Source: Megaustenia siamemsis
Lineage: Eukaryota; Mollusca; Gastropoda; Stylommatophora; Ariophantidae
Length of the DNA: 64,000 nucleotides
NCBI GenBank assembly: GCA_032433765.1
Contig: JAVIAB010000051.1
Location: 80,488,347-80,552,346, forward strand
Direction of reading: 5' to 3'
The notes beneath the pieces were generated by a model, which did not search any database, had not been told where the DNA came from, and was given only the letters and a program-made list of their open reading frames with translations. Below are positions 22,172-32,800 of this stretch, one piece after another (the stretch's first letter is position 1; each line of letters begins with the position of its first letter). The position numbers and the translations under genes were made by a program.

Positions 22172-22436
22172 ACCATATGTTCACCAAACTCAAAATAGAA
22201 ACTACCAGCCACTGCCACTGTACCCTGGATAACGTGAAAACAAAACACTTCCTACAATATTGCCCCCAGTACACAGGCATGAGGAGGGCAATGTGGTCCA
22301 CACCCACCTCACTGGAAGAGAAACTGTACGGGGCAACCGAATCACTTAAACAGCTGCCTTCATAAAAGTGTCCGGAGTCCTAGTCTGAATGACGTCATGA
22401 TCGCAGCAGAAGAAGAAGAAATATAACAACACGATT

Positions 22437-23190
22437 TCGGTTTTTAAGATCCTGCATTTTTTTTTCCAATACTACATATAACCCTGAAACGTGGACCATA
22501 GACAGTCTGCTGGAAATACATCAATGTCTTTGAACGCGAATGTTAGAGAAGAATACTTACGAGAATACCATGCAGAATATCATGGATGGAGAAAAGAAGA
22601 AATATGTCAGTTTAAAAGAAAACCGGTTCATAAAGAAAATAAGCCAATGAAAATAAAATATGTTATGTTTAAGGTTATGGAAGGACCCGTTATCACTAGA
22701 AACGGATTAAATTCCATAATTGCTCCACCGCCCGTGCCAGAGGAATCATCCGAATTACTATCTCATCTCCAAAACAAAAGAAAGGTAGCTGTAGTCCCCA
22801 TCAAAGCAGTCTCAGCTAACGCTAAAAGACATAAAGCGAAACCGCACAGAAAGTGAACACAGCCGTCTGTTCCCTGTCATACGATATCATCATTCATGGT
22901 AAACAATCGGAATATTGAAACACGATTAAAACAGCTGAAACGCACAGCTCACGGTGTGCACAGAACACTTAACTCAGTAGCTCCTGCAACAAGCCGGACT
23001 TGTAATATGAGGAAACTGCAACAAGGAACCCTTTTCAGACGTAGCCTTTAATGATTCCTGCCGCCTATCCACCATATTGACCGGAAGTTCACGTCCTCCT
23101 GAAAATGTTGATCGTCAATTTTTATTTCTATGTATAGCGCTTGATGATGTTAGGACATCGCTTTTGTCTCACAATCCGAACATCGAACAA
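22437..23190 (+). mobile_element. RX dispersed repeat, copy with the longest reading frame
   Basis: Parts of this stretch recur at 11147-11335, 39078-39175 and 49640-50103, all on the minus strand. The shared region runs from the middle of the reading frame through about 300 bp of downstream sequence (TATGAGGAAACTGCAACAAG, CCGGAAGTTCACG, ATAGCGCTTGATGATGT). LINE-L is inserted just upstream (TSD at 22422-22436), so RX may continue to the left of 20882. I could not identify LTRs, inverted repeats or a poly-A tail. Confidence 0.7.
22524..22856 (+). CDS. uncharacterised reading frame of RX (110 codons from the first ATG)
   Basis: I do not recognise this protein. The frame opens upstream (at least from 22491) without an ATG; the first ATG is at 22524 and the stop at 22854-22856. 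The product is basic, with a Tyr/Glu-rich N-terminal part (EEYLREYHAEYHGWRKEE), a central ITRNGLNSIIAPPPVPEESS segment and a Lys/Arg-rich end (AKRHKAKPHRK). The copy at 49897-50080 on the minus strand keeps the same C-terminal frame and the same stop: ITANELKSIIVQSPVLVESS near its start and AHAKRHKVKRCRR at its end, with roughly half the residues identical. A third piece at 39078-39175 reads ITNELKSIIAQPSVPVES in that frame. The shared frame suggests it was once translated. It might be the 3' part of a transposon polyprotein or a duplicated host exon; neither can be shown here. Confidence 0.5.
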   Translation: MSLNANVREEYLREYHAEYHGWRKEEICQFKRKPVHKENKPMKIKYVMFKVMEGPVITRNGLNSIIAPPPVPEESSELLSHLQNKRKVAVVPIKAVSANAKRHKAKPHRK

Positions 23191-23469
23191 ATAAAATAAA
23201 ATATATTAGTCATGTAAAACGACATAAATTCATCTACCTATAAGTTAAATATGGAAAGCATAATTTCTGGTAGACGAGAGGAATACCTAGAAGACGGCGG
23301 GAACTTGATGTTGGTGACGATCTGGAATTGACGCTGGGCATCACATGCAGGATATAAAAAGAAAAAAAAACCTGAGCTGATATCACTGGAGTCAAGTTCA
23401 AACAAGAACAGATTTCATGATTCTGCTGCTGTTGCTGTTGCTGCTGTTGCCGAGCTGCATATGTAGCAG

Positions 23470-23470
<1 letters not shown>
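23191..23470. other. mostly unrecognised; CTG/TTG-rich patch
   Basis: A short GCTGCTGTTGCTG-type patch lies near 23421-23455 and another near 23520-23537. No gene is supported. Confidence 0.4.

Positions 23471-23505
<35 letters not shown>
23471..23505. repeat. (GA)n microsatellite
   Basis: About 17 GA dinucleotides. It gives rise to Ser-Leu repeat frames on the minus strand. Confidence 0.97.
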
Positions 23506-23828
23506 AACAGATGTTGCCGTTGCTGCTGCTGCCGCTGATAATGAATGAAATGGTTTGGGCACTTGGCCAGAATAAAACCCACACTGCCTGAACACAAACA
23601 TATAGTATGAAACAAATAGGCTACGAGAGGAAAGTGACTATCCAGACAAAGTCGAATGAACAGATACATAATTTACAAATGACAAAAGTTCAAATAACAC
23701 AACTAGCAATTTTCTGGAATCCTACCTAGATCCTCTCTCTGCTACACCTCCCGGTAACAAGCAGCAGAAAAAAAAGAAGAAAAAAAACAACATATATTCT
23801 TCAAAACTACACCTAATGTGACGCATGC

Positions 23829-24081
23829 AAGTCAAGTCAACAGCCCCCGTCACGGTGGCGTATAGAGAATATGGTGTTAGTGACCATAAATTTTACAGAC
23901 ATTCAGCACATGGTTTTTGGGGTAATGTGGTCGGTATTACGTCCGTGCCGCTTTATTTTTCCAGAAAAAAATCCGGTACCCATTTAAGGCTGGGTGAACC
24001 GGAGGCCAGTCGGTTGAAATCGAACCCTCCCTCTTGTCCATTGTAGTGCAGTTCTCTAACCACTGAGCTATCGCGGCTCCC
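23829..24081 (-). mobile_element. SINE-1
   Basis: On the minus strand it starts GGGAGCCGCGATAGCTCAGT and has every body block. An exact 14-bp TSD, AATGTGACGCATGC, lies at 23815-23828 and 24082-24095. Confidence 0.96.
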
Positions 24082-24224
24082 AATGTGACGCATGCGCAGA
24101 TGCCTTATGTTGATGGTAGCGTTAGTGCCAATTCTTCTTCTCGAAAACCAACAGTTTGTTTTAATTATCATGTGGTAAGCATCACGCCACACCACCATAT
24201 TTCCAAAGAGAAATCTTTTGTTAA

Positions 24225-24332
24225 CTCATGTTATGTTACATTACGTTGTATTATGTTATGTTACATTACGTTGTGTTATGTTATGTTACATTACGTTGTG
24301 TTATGTTATGTTACATTACGTTGTGTTATGTT
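24225..24332. repeat. 25-bp tandem repeat, about 4 copies
   Basis: The unit is GTTATGTTATGTTACATTACGTTGT. Each unit contains an imperfect ATGTTACAT palindrome. Confidence 0.93.
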
Positions 24333-25017
24333 TGGATTTTGACCTACTCTTTTCGATTTTTAACTGCCGAGAGTTATTTAACGTGCGCGAGTAAATGTGT
24401 ATCGTCCCGTGTTGTTTTGATTTTTTTGACCTTTTCCGAGATGGCTGTACACAGGATCCCACTACTCAGAAACAAGAGGAGAGTAACGCCACGTAGAAGA
24501 AACCACGGATTACATTAAAAACCAAAAAAAAATATTCCCATTGTTAGAATTAAACCCGGGTCTTTCTTATCCAAAAACTGACGAGTTATATCTAGACTCT
24601 AGACCACACAATGACCCCTTTACCACCGACCCCCAGGTAACACATTTTCAGAGAGCGGCGAAGGACGAGACAGCGGCAGTTGGATAGATCGCTACTTTTA
24701 GAAAATGATCCCATACCCATTTCGTTAGTAGACAAGGGCGTAAACCATTTCACCACAGTGGTTTCCATCTAAGATTAATAAGTAGAATTATGGATGAAAC
24801 AACGATAACATGTACGATCCGTCCGCTGGATCGAAGTTATGCCCTTGGGTAAAGTTGTGTTTGCGGTTTATAACCTTTCAGCTTAAGATCATTATCTGTC
24901 AAGATACAAGATCCGAACTTTCATAATCCGAAATTTTACTTCCATTTAAAGTTTTTAACAAGATCAGTGGTTTTCAACATTTTAGTTCACATCCATTTTA
25001 AAAGAAGTTAAACACAG
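24333..25017. other. no recognisable feature
   Basis: One reverse-oriented B-box-like string (GAATTAAACCCGGG near 24547-24560) is present without other SINE features. Confidence 0.35.
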
Positions 25018-25620
25018 CACGCTCGGCAGGCAGAATAGTCAAGGAAGACAGTGGTGCATACGTCATGACCACGAGTAGCATGACAATGGAGCGATGGCAG
25101 TGACCAAGCATTCAAATGGTTAGAGTCACAAGACTACACCCACGCATGTATACTGAGTGATTCGATGAGCATGATAAAAAAAGTGGAGGCAGGCTCAGTA
25201 CGCATGCAATGAGTAGAGTCGTTGCAGAAATCCAAAATACGTAAGGTCACATTTGTCTTTGTCCCTGGACATGCAGGAATACGGGGAAATGAAAGAGCGG
25301 ACAGGTTGACTAGCTGCGCTGTCGTTGAGGACGGGCAACCAATGGATCGGGCGGACATCAGCAATGCCCTCCAAGAAGTGGGAAGAGCGCAGGACTTCGA
25401 CAAACACAGATCCACGTCACTTCTTCGGATGATGGAAATGGGAGTTAAGGTGGGCACAGCCAGAAATGAGAAACTTAGTGGACGTGTAAGAAGACTTATC
25501 AACCAACATAGAACTGGAGTCGTCAGTCGCTGGACACTGCGGCAATTGCTGAGGAGGGGATCTGAGCACCTATGGACATGTTCGGAGTGCAATGATGATG
25601 ACTCGCAAATAACTCAATAA
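25018..25620 (+). pseudogene. LINE-E, 5'-truncated, RNase H damaged
   Basis: This copy matches the minus-strand frame at 57811-58833 from the GRIVKEDSGAY segment to the final CNDDDSQITQ. The RNase H core is damaged: it begins inside the domain (the first Asp, in YTDGS, is missing), about ten codons around the catalytic Glu are deleted, and a stop follows MQ at 25209-25211. The last part (HAGIRGNERADRLTS, VRRLINQHRTGVVSR, SEHLWTCSEC) is open at 25222-25620. It ends with an AATAACTCAATAA tail, the same tail type as the 57.8-kb copy. Confidence 0.85.
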
Positions 25621-25869
25621 GAAGTTAAACAATTATGAATGTGGACAATGTGTCCCTGGTAAATAAACAATTGCTCTTTGCTGTCGAAGAAACGTTTTAA
25701 GATTGAGTTTATAAAAAAGTGAGTGTAGTAGTTTAAATGATATCATTTCTCTTCTTTCAAAAATATTAACAATAACTCACACTGATTCTACAATTTTTAG
25801 CAACGAATTTTAATTGGCAATTTTCTCGTAGCGTTTTTTTTTTTCGAATTTCACACAATGTTGCGATGT
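25621..25869. other. no recognisable feature
   Basis: Nothing recognised. Confidence 0.3.
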
Positions 25870-26420
25870 CCATGAGACAGAGATAGATATAAGGTGTAAC
25901 AAAGCAACCAAGTTATTGGCCAAGTATCAACACTATTGAAAAACAAAGCAATAACTACGGAAGCAAAAAGGGCAATATACAAATCAGTTTTTCTACCAAC
26001 TCTGTGCTATCAGTGCCAGAATTAGACGCTGGAACAATAAGAAAGATAACGACCACCGAAATGAAATGTGTCAGAAGAATGAAAGGAAACAGCTTAAGGG
26101 ACAGAGTAAGAAACACCGACCTGAGAAAGAAACTCGAGATTGAACCAGCCATCGAGTACATAAAGAAACAACAGATAAATTGGTTCGGCCACATAACAAG
26201 ACAAAAGAACTAACAATGACTCAAAGAGCCATAAACAAACGCTACGAAAACGCCAGATTAAGAGGAATACCGAGAAAGAGATGGATAAAGGGAATACTAG
26301 AGTCACTAGGAGGGATAACACCAGAAGAGGCTAACAGAAGAGCAAAGAATCGCAGATTGTATCTCCCCTCGACGTCAACGGCAATGGAGGAAGGATATAA
26401 GAAGAAGAAGAAGTTGCTAT
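25870..26420 (+). mobile_element. LINE-F, 5'-truncated
   Basis: Frame pieces: FLPTLCYQ, then TTTEMKCVRRMKGNSLRDRV, PAIEYIKKQQINWFGHITRQ, and after a frameshift MTQRAINKRYENARLRG, PRKRWIKGILESLGG, ANRRAKNRRLYLPSTST. This is the post-catalytic tail of a LINE reverse transcriptase. The 3' tail is (GAA)n. Sister copies are at 26655-27040 and 37215-37500. Confidence 0.85.
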
Positions 26421-26654
26421 GTCTCAATTGTACTGTACAGTGTTTCATCATTATCTTGTGCCACCGACGTATCCAAGTTGGCTACAATGAGCGCCGTATA
26501 TCACTCATGTCTTTTGCCTTGATGATACATTTTACTCTTCAACCAGCACCTACTATTTTTCAGGAAACTTCAGTTCTCTCCCCCTCTGCCCCGATTATCT
26601 TGTAATTTCCCTTCCAACACAAATTTCTACAGCTAGACCTACTATGTATCACTT
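26421..26654. other. no recognisable feature
   Basis: Nothing recognised. Confidence 0.3.
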
Positions 26655-27040
26655 GTATAAAAAAAAATAACGTCTACTGAGATTAAATATGTCAGACGAA
26701 TGACAGGAAACACAGTCTGAGAGATAACATCAAAAATGATGAACAGAGAAAAAAGCTATTAATAGCCCCCGCCATAGAATATATACAGAAACGACAGATA
26801 AAATGGTTTGGCCACATGACAAGTTAGAAAGATCAAAACATAACACGAGCCGTCAATAAACGTTGTGAGAATACCAAACCCAAGGGTCGACCACGAAAAA
26901 GATGAGTCGTTGGAATATTAGAAGCACTAGGAAACATTTAAGCAGCAGAGACGAACAGAAGAGCAAAATACCGTAAATTATATCTCCACTCGACGCTGAA
27001 AGGCAGATGAGGAAGGAAAAATGAAGAAGAAGAAGAAATT
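26655..27040 (+). mobile_element. LINE-F, second copy, more decayed
   Basis: AACGTCTACTGAGATTAAAT, KRQIKWFGHMTS-type codons and the end TATCTCCACTCGACGCTGAA plus (GAA)n follow the first copy. It has many stops. Confidence 0.82.
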
Positions 27041-27455
27041 CTGTTCAAAATGTGTTTCCTTAATCTCTTATGTGAAAAAAAAAGAGAACAATTCAGCTGC
27101 TTCAAAACTGTTCTGCTTGTTTTCCTTTCTGTCCCTCTAAATGTTTTCAATTCTGCTTTTAATCCACGCTTCACGGACTTCTAGTTCCTTTTTTCCCGTT
27201 TTCGTGTGTAATAACCGTTTTCTGAACAATTCAGGAATTAGGATAGATGTAACACTTTATTATACATTTCAAGGCAAACCAGGGTACCACAGTTGCTGCA
27301 ATCTGAAGATCCCTGATGCTGATTCTTGTCAGAGCGATAGAGTTGAGAAAGGCGAGGTAAGTCTCGATGTCCTCTACAGGCACATTATTCTTGGCAGGTT
27401 ATTGAATCAATAATCCTTGTCGCGTTTAACTCTCGTGTCGTTGGTTGGAGGAAAC
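27041..27455. other. no recognisable feature
   Basis: Nothing recognised. The open frame at 27141-27413 has no known motif. Confidence 0.35.
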
Positions 27456-27456
27456 C

Positions 27457-27497
<41 letters not shown>

Positions 27498-27593
27498 CGA
27501 TAATTAGTGACAAAGGTAGTCAAAGGGAGGAGTATGAGAGGATATGAAGTGGTATTTTAGAAGAGAAACTAGGAAACAGCGAGGAGTAAAAGT

Positions 27594-27639
<46 letters not shown>

Positions 27640-27779
27640 AGAGGTGATTAGTGATCAAGGTAGACAGAGACAAGTGAGTGGGAAAATAGTTCGAGAAATG
27701 TTAGAAGAGAGGCGAGGAAGAGGCGAGTGTTAGGAAGTGAGAGGCAGCGAGAGAGAGAGAGAGAGAGGGAGAGCGAGAG

Positions 27780-27820
<41 letters not shown>

Positions 27821-27970
27821 AATTAATAGAGCGCTGTGACGAAATTTTGAGAAAAAAAAAAAGGTAAGGAGAGAATAGAAGGGAAAGAACGTGAGTTTAT
27901 AGTGGAAATTGTAAAATAATTGGTGGAAATAAAAGAGAGAGAAAGAGAGAGAGAAAAAATAGAAGAAGCA

Positions 27971-28018
<48 letters not shown>

Positions 28019-28045
28019 TAGAAGAAGCGAGAGAGAGAAAGTTTA
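27456..28045. repeat. cluster of (GA)n tracts in a purine-rich strand
   Basis: Separate GA runs at about 27460-27495, 27597-27635, 27748-27775, 27795-27820 (after a short CA run) and 27930-28040 lie within almost pyrimidine-free sequence. The spacers between the first ones (GTGATTAGTGA-CAAGGTAG and GAGGCGAGGA-type pieces) look like diverged duplicates of each other, so a unit of about 140 bp was amplified. Confidence 0.85.
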
Positions 28046-28079
28046 TGTAAAAGAATCCTGAATATCTTAATTATTTCAT

Positions 28080-28290
28080 GATCTATGACGATAGGCGTCG
28101 GATACCATGTTCCTGCATAACCATCGATATTGTGCTCTGTGTAAACAGTTCGACGTTTTGGCCTTTTCCCGAGCCACGCAGTCAAACTCTCCTGCATCTT
28201 TTCCCTCTGTTTACCTGCATCTCTCCAGCCTTCTACTTTGCCTATCCATGTTAAGTATTCAAAGTCGCAAATACTCCACACAGCCCTACA
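28080..28290 (-). mobile_element. LINE-A/B relative, 3' fragment
   Basis: The minus-strand codons FEYLTWIGKVEGWRDAGKQR and EKMQESLTAWLGKR correspond to LEYIVTTGKIEG-RDRGRQREKILDSL in LINE-A/B. It is a more diverged member of this group. Confidence 0.7.
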
Positions 28291-28299
28291 TATGTTATA

Positions 28300-28860
28300 G
28301 ATGAATATCTGGAATTTATGAATGTAGATAGGGCTAATTTACACTTCTATGCCAAAATGGCATTTCAGAAAATGAAAAATATCTTATGCAACAAATATAT
28401 GTCAATAAAAATGAGAAAGAGAGTTCATCGGTGCTATATAGAACAAATTCTGACCGATGGAAGCGAATCATGGACAGTAGACAAACAAATGAAAAGACAA
28501 TTAGAGGCCACAGAGATGGAATTTCTCAAAAGAATGTTGAAAGTTCCCTGGACAGCTAAAAAGACCATTGGGGAAGTTCTCAAAGAGGGCAACACAAAAA
28601 GGGAGCTCTTAAAAAACATCAGAAAGAAACAATCAACATTTTTCGGGCACATCATGAGAAGAGGAAAGTTGGAATACTTTGTTACAACTGGCAAAATAAA
28701 AGGAAAGAGAGATCGCGGGCGACAAAGAGAGAAAATACTGGATAGCTTGATGTCATGGCATGGAAAACAGTCAACAACAGAACTGATACGATGCACTGTA
28801 GATAGAAGATTGTGGAGGGACATGATCACCTACGCCAACCGGTATGGCACATGATGATGA
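28300..28860 (+). mobile_element. LINE-A, best-preserved tail
   Basis: A single frame is open from 28318 to the stop at 28852. Segments in order: AFQKMKNILCNKYMSIKMRK, CYIEQILTDGSESWTVDKQ, EFLKRMLKVPWTAKK, KKQSTFFGHIMRRGKLEYF, GKIKGKRDRGRQREKILDSL, RLWRDMITYANRYGT. This is the region after the reverse-transcriptase core; the core is absent through 5' truncation. The stop codon is the first TGA of the (TGA)n tail. Comparison with the other copies shows few changes, so this is probably a young insertion. Confidence 0.9.
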
Positions 28861-28998
28861 TTCTAATATTATTTTCATTCTTTCATTTATTCACTCACTT
28901 TCCCCTGGGGTTAAAGATGGCACATAGGTTGGAAATCACAGTTCTCCAAGATTGACGATTCGCTGACAAGTCTTGGTTGTTTCTTAGCCACATAGTTC

Positions 28999-29040
28999 AA
29001 CCTATAGTTCAACCTATAGTTCAACCTATAGTTCAACCTT
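28999..29040. repeat. 12-bp tandem repeat inside LINE-H
   Basis: Three to four copies of TATAGTTCAACC. Confidence 0.9.
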
Positions 29041-29102
29041 CCCTAGAAATTGTTCTGCATAGAGATTTTTTGGGTCTGCCTTGTTTTTTTTTAATTAGAT
29101 TA

Positions 29103-29636
29103 TTTCCCCATGAATGACTGATGGAGAAGTCTTCATTCATTCTCAGCACATCATCTGTGTATTCCCCATGAATGACTGATGGAGAAGTCTTCATTCATTC
29201 TCAGCACATCATCTGTGTATTTCCCCATGAATGACTGATGGAGAAGTCTTCATTCATTCTCAGCACATCATCTGTGTATTTCCCCATGAATGACTGATGG
29301 AGAAGTCTTCATTCATTCTCAGCACATCATCTGTGTATTTCCCCATGAATGACTGATGGAGAAGTCTTCATTCATTCTCAGCACATCATCTGTGTATTTC
29401 CACATGAATGACTGATGGAGAAGTCTTCATTCATTCTCAATCACATCATCTGTGTATTTCCCCATGAATGACTGATGGAGAAGTCTTCATTCATTCTCAG
29501 CACATCATCTATGTATTTCCACATGAATGACTGATGGAGAAGTCTTCATTCATTCTCAGCACATCATCTGTGTATTTCCACATGAATGACTGATGGAGAA
29601 GTCTTCATTCATTCTCAGCACATCATCTATGTATTT
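29103..29636. repeat. 59-bp minisatellite inside LINE-H
   Basis: About 9 near-identical copies starting TTCCCCATGAATGACTGATG. On the minus strand the unit covers LINE-H codons VLRMNEDFSISHS. The right flank (AAATCTTCTTCTTATATAGC) continues the LINE. Confidence 0.95.
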
Positions 29637-29814
29637 CCAAATCTTCTTCTTATATAGCTGTTCACGTTTTGTTGTTTACTTTCGTCTCGTTCTGTTCGTT
29701 TGAAATGTAATCTTTCCAGTTTATTTCTTGAGATCCTACTAAGACATTTGTTTTCAAAAGCATTTAATTTTCTATCTAAAGTCTTGGTGGATTTCTAACT
29801 CGCACATCCATTTG

Positions 29815-32073
29815 TCAGCATTGGTTTCACACAGCAGTGGAGCAATTGTAGTTTTGTTCGTTTACTGATAACTTATCAGCATTGGTTTCACACAGCAGTG
29901 GAGCAATTGTAGTTTTGTTCGTTTACTGATAACTTATCAGCATTGGTTTCACACAGCAGTGGAGCAATTGTAGTTTTGTTCGTTTACTGATAACTTATCA
30001 GCATTGGTTTCACACAGCAGTGGAACAATTGAAGTTTTGTTCGTTTACTGATAACTTATCAGCATTGGTTTCACACAGCAGTGGAGCAATTGAAGTTTTG
30101 TTCGTTTACTGATAACTTATCAGCATTGGTTTCACACAGCAGTGGAGCAATTGTAGTTTTGTTCGTTTACTGGTAACTTATCAGCATTGGTTTCACACAG
30201 CAGTGGAACAATTGTAGTTTTGTTCGTTTACTGATAACTTATCAGCATTGGTTTCACACAGCAGTGGAACAATTGTAGTTTTGTTCGTTTACTGATAACT
30301 TATCAGCATTGGTTTCACACAGCAGTGGAGCAATTGTAGTTTTGTTCGTTTACTGGTAACTTATCAGCATTGGTTTCACACAGCAGTGGAGCAATTGTAG
30401 TTTTGTTCGTTTACTGGTAACTTATCAGCATTGGTTTCACACAGCAGTGGAGCAATTGTAGTTTTGTTCGTTTACTGGTAACTTATCAGCATTGGTTTCA
30501 CACAGCAGTGGAGCAATTGTAGTTTTGTTCGTTTACTGGTAACTTATCAGCATTGGTTTCACACAGCAGTGGAGCAATTGTAGTTTTGTTCGTTTACTGG
30601 TAACTTATCAGCATTGGTTTCACACAGCAGTGGAGCAATTGTAGTTTTGTTCGTTTACTGATAACTTATCAGCATTGGTTTCACACAGCAGTGGAGCAAT
30701 TGTAGTTTTGTTCGTTTACTGGTAACTTATCAGCATTGGTTTCACACAGCAGTGGAGCAATTGTAGTTTTGTTCGTTTACTGATAACTTATCAGCATTGG
30801 TTTCACACAGCAGTGGAACAATTGAAGTTTTGTTCGTTTACTGATAACTTATCAGCATTGGTTTCACACAGCAGTGGAACAATTGAAGTTTTGTTCGTTT
30901 ACTGATAACTTATCAGCATTGGTTTCACACAGCAGTGGAACAATTGAAGTTTTGTTCGTTTACTGATAACTTATCAGCATTGGTTTCACACAGCAGTGGA
31001 ACAATTGAAGTTTTGTTCGTTTACTGATAACTTATCAGCATTGGTTTCACACAGCAGTGGAACAATTGAAGTTTTGTTCGTTTACTGATAACTTATCAGC
31101 ATTGGTTTCACACAGCAGTGGAACAATTGAAGTTTTGTTCGTTTACTGATAACTTATCAGCATTGGTTTCACACAGCAGTGGAACAATTGAAGTTTTGTT
31201 CGTTTACTGATAACTTATCAGCATTGGTTTCACACAGCAGTGGAGCGTTTGAAGTTTTGTTCGTTTACTGATAACTTATCAGCATTGGTTTCACACAGCA
31301 GTGGAACAATTGAAGTTTTGTTCGTTTACTGATAACTTATCAGCATTGGTTTCACACAGCAGTGGAACAATTGAAGTTTTGTTCGTTTACTGATAACTTA
31401 TCAGCATTGGTTTCACACAGCAGTGGAACAATTGTAGTTTTGTTCGTTTACTGATAACTTATCAGCATTGGTTTCACACAGCAGTGGAACAATTGTAGTT
31501 TTGTTCGTTTACTGATAACTTATCAGCATTGGTTTCACACAGCAGTGGAACAATTGTAGTTTTGTTCGTTTACTGATAACTTATCAGCATTGGTTTCACA
31601 CAGCAGTGGAACAATTGAAGTTTTGTTCGTTTACTGATAACTTATCAGCATTGGTTTCACACAGCAGTGGAACAATTGAAGTTTTGTTCGTTTACTGATA
31701 ACTTATCAGCATTGGTTTCACACAGCAGTGGAACAATTGAAGTTTTGTTCGTTTACTGATAACTTATCAGCATTGGTTTCACACAGCAGTGGAACAATTG
31801 AAGTTTTGTTCGTTTACTGGTAACTTATCAGCATTGGTTTCACACAGCAGTGGAACAATTGTAGTTTTGTTCGTTTACTGATAACTTATCAACATTGGTT
31901 TCACACAGCAGTGGAGCAATTGAAGTTTTGTTCGTTTACTGATAACTTATCAGCATTGGTTTCACACAGCAGTGGAGCAATTGAAGTTTTGTTCGTTTAC
32001 TGATAACTTATCAGCATTGGTTTCACACAGCAGTGGAGCAATTGTAGTTTTGTTCGTTTACTGATAACTTATC
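29815..32073. repeat. 61-bp minisatellite inside LINE-H, about 37 copies
   Basis: The unit is CAGCATTGGTTTCACACAGC, AGTGGAGCAATTGTAGTTTT, GTTCGTTTACTGATAACTTAT. On the minus strand it covers the LINE codons LQLLHCCVKPM. Copies differ at three main sites (GGAGC/GGAAC, TTGTAG/TTGAAG, CTGATAAC/CTGGTAAC), and like variants are grouped in runs. Confidence 0.97.
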
Positions 32074-32217
32074 TCCACATGTTCGTTAGTCTTTTTTTAA
32101 AACATTTGATGCTAGTGCGATACGTGTCGTGATTTCTGATGTCACGTCATCAGTTTAGGAGACATACACTACATCAGTTAACTCCTAATTACAAGAACAT
32201 AGGAAGTGCTACATTAT

Positions 32218-32800
32218 CAAGTAATCTCTCCTTTACAGAGCGTTTCATTCATCAGAGCCCATGATGTTATGCCGCTCCTTATACAGGCTCTCCATGATGT
32301 GCGATCACTTGCAAGATGTTTCAAGTCATTTTCATAGATGTAGAAGTCATTCAGAGATGACTTACAGATATCTCTATATCGTTGCTTAGGTCTGCCGATT
32401 TGTACTTTTCCGTATAATAACTCACCATATAATATTTGCTTGGGGATACATTTTTCTTCCATTCGCTGGACGTACCCAGCCATCTTAGTCTTCGTCATCT
32501 GAGCATCGACATGATTGTTGGGGACTCAGCACGTTGCAGGACAGTTAAGATGGTCATTTTGTCCTGCCATTTGATGTGCATTATTCTGCAGAGACATCGC
32601 ATGTGGAAATCATTTAGTCTTTTTTCGTGATTTGAGTATGTTGTCCATCGCATGTGGAAGTCATTTAGTTTATCTTGGTGATTTGAGTATGTTGTCCAGG
32701 TTTCAGATTCATATAATAGTGTGCTAAACACACAAGTTTGATATATTAAGAGTTTGCTGTTTAGTGTTAGTTTTGTGTTGTTCCAGGCCCCATTTTTTTT
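32218..32800 (-). mobile_element. LINE-D, 5'-truncated
   Basis: Minus-strand segments: LLIYQTCVFSTLLYESETWT, KRLNDFHMRCLCRIMHIKWQ, DKMTILTVLQRAESPTIMSM, then a frameshift and MAGYVQRMEEKCIPKQILYG, GRPKQRYRDICKSSLNDFYI, ASDRTSWRACIRSG. This is the LINE reverse-transcriptase tail. A 50-bp direct duplication at about 32598-32698 repeats the WTTYSNH-(E)KLNDFHMR codons. Five to six damaging changes; inactive. Confidence 0.87.

Larger units (their letters stand above)
20897..22421 (+). mobile_element. LINE-L (RNase H C-terminal side), split by LINE-B
   Basis: The element is flanked by a 15-bp TSD, TATAACAACACGATT, at 20882-20896 and 22422-22436. Its left part reads VSYDEAKSIIKGQYHEQW and then, after one frameshift, RLRTGHNRMRNHMF. 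Its right part, beyond the nested LINE-B, continues TKLKIETTSHCHC, KHFLQYCPQY and a REEMW-like RRAMW. This order is the region after the RNase H domain in LINEs of the I/Jockey type, ending in a Cys/His knuckle (C-x-C...H...C). It ends in (GAA)n. It is 5'-truncated and interrupted at 21087-22171, so it is inactive. Confidence 0.85.
28880..32130 (-). mobile_element. LINE-H copy inflated by three tandem arrays
   Basis: Read on the minus strand, coding remnants appear in the usual LINE order: LLHCCVKPMLTNG (29830-29870), then a stop and KTLDRKLNAFENKCLSRI (about 29740-29800), then DVLRMNEDFSISHS (about 29600), GRPKKSL (about 29070), and DLSANRQSWRTVISNLCAI with a stop near 28905. These are the HCYVKPVLTYG-type, NAFENKCLRRI-type and W(R)-type tail segments of a LINE reverse transcriptase. 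Three arrays (28999-29040, 29103-29636, 29815-32073) interrupt this order. Without the arrays only about 0.5 kb is LINE sequence. The 5' boundary after 32073 is not clear. Confidence 0.75.
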
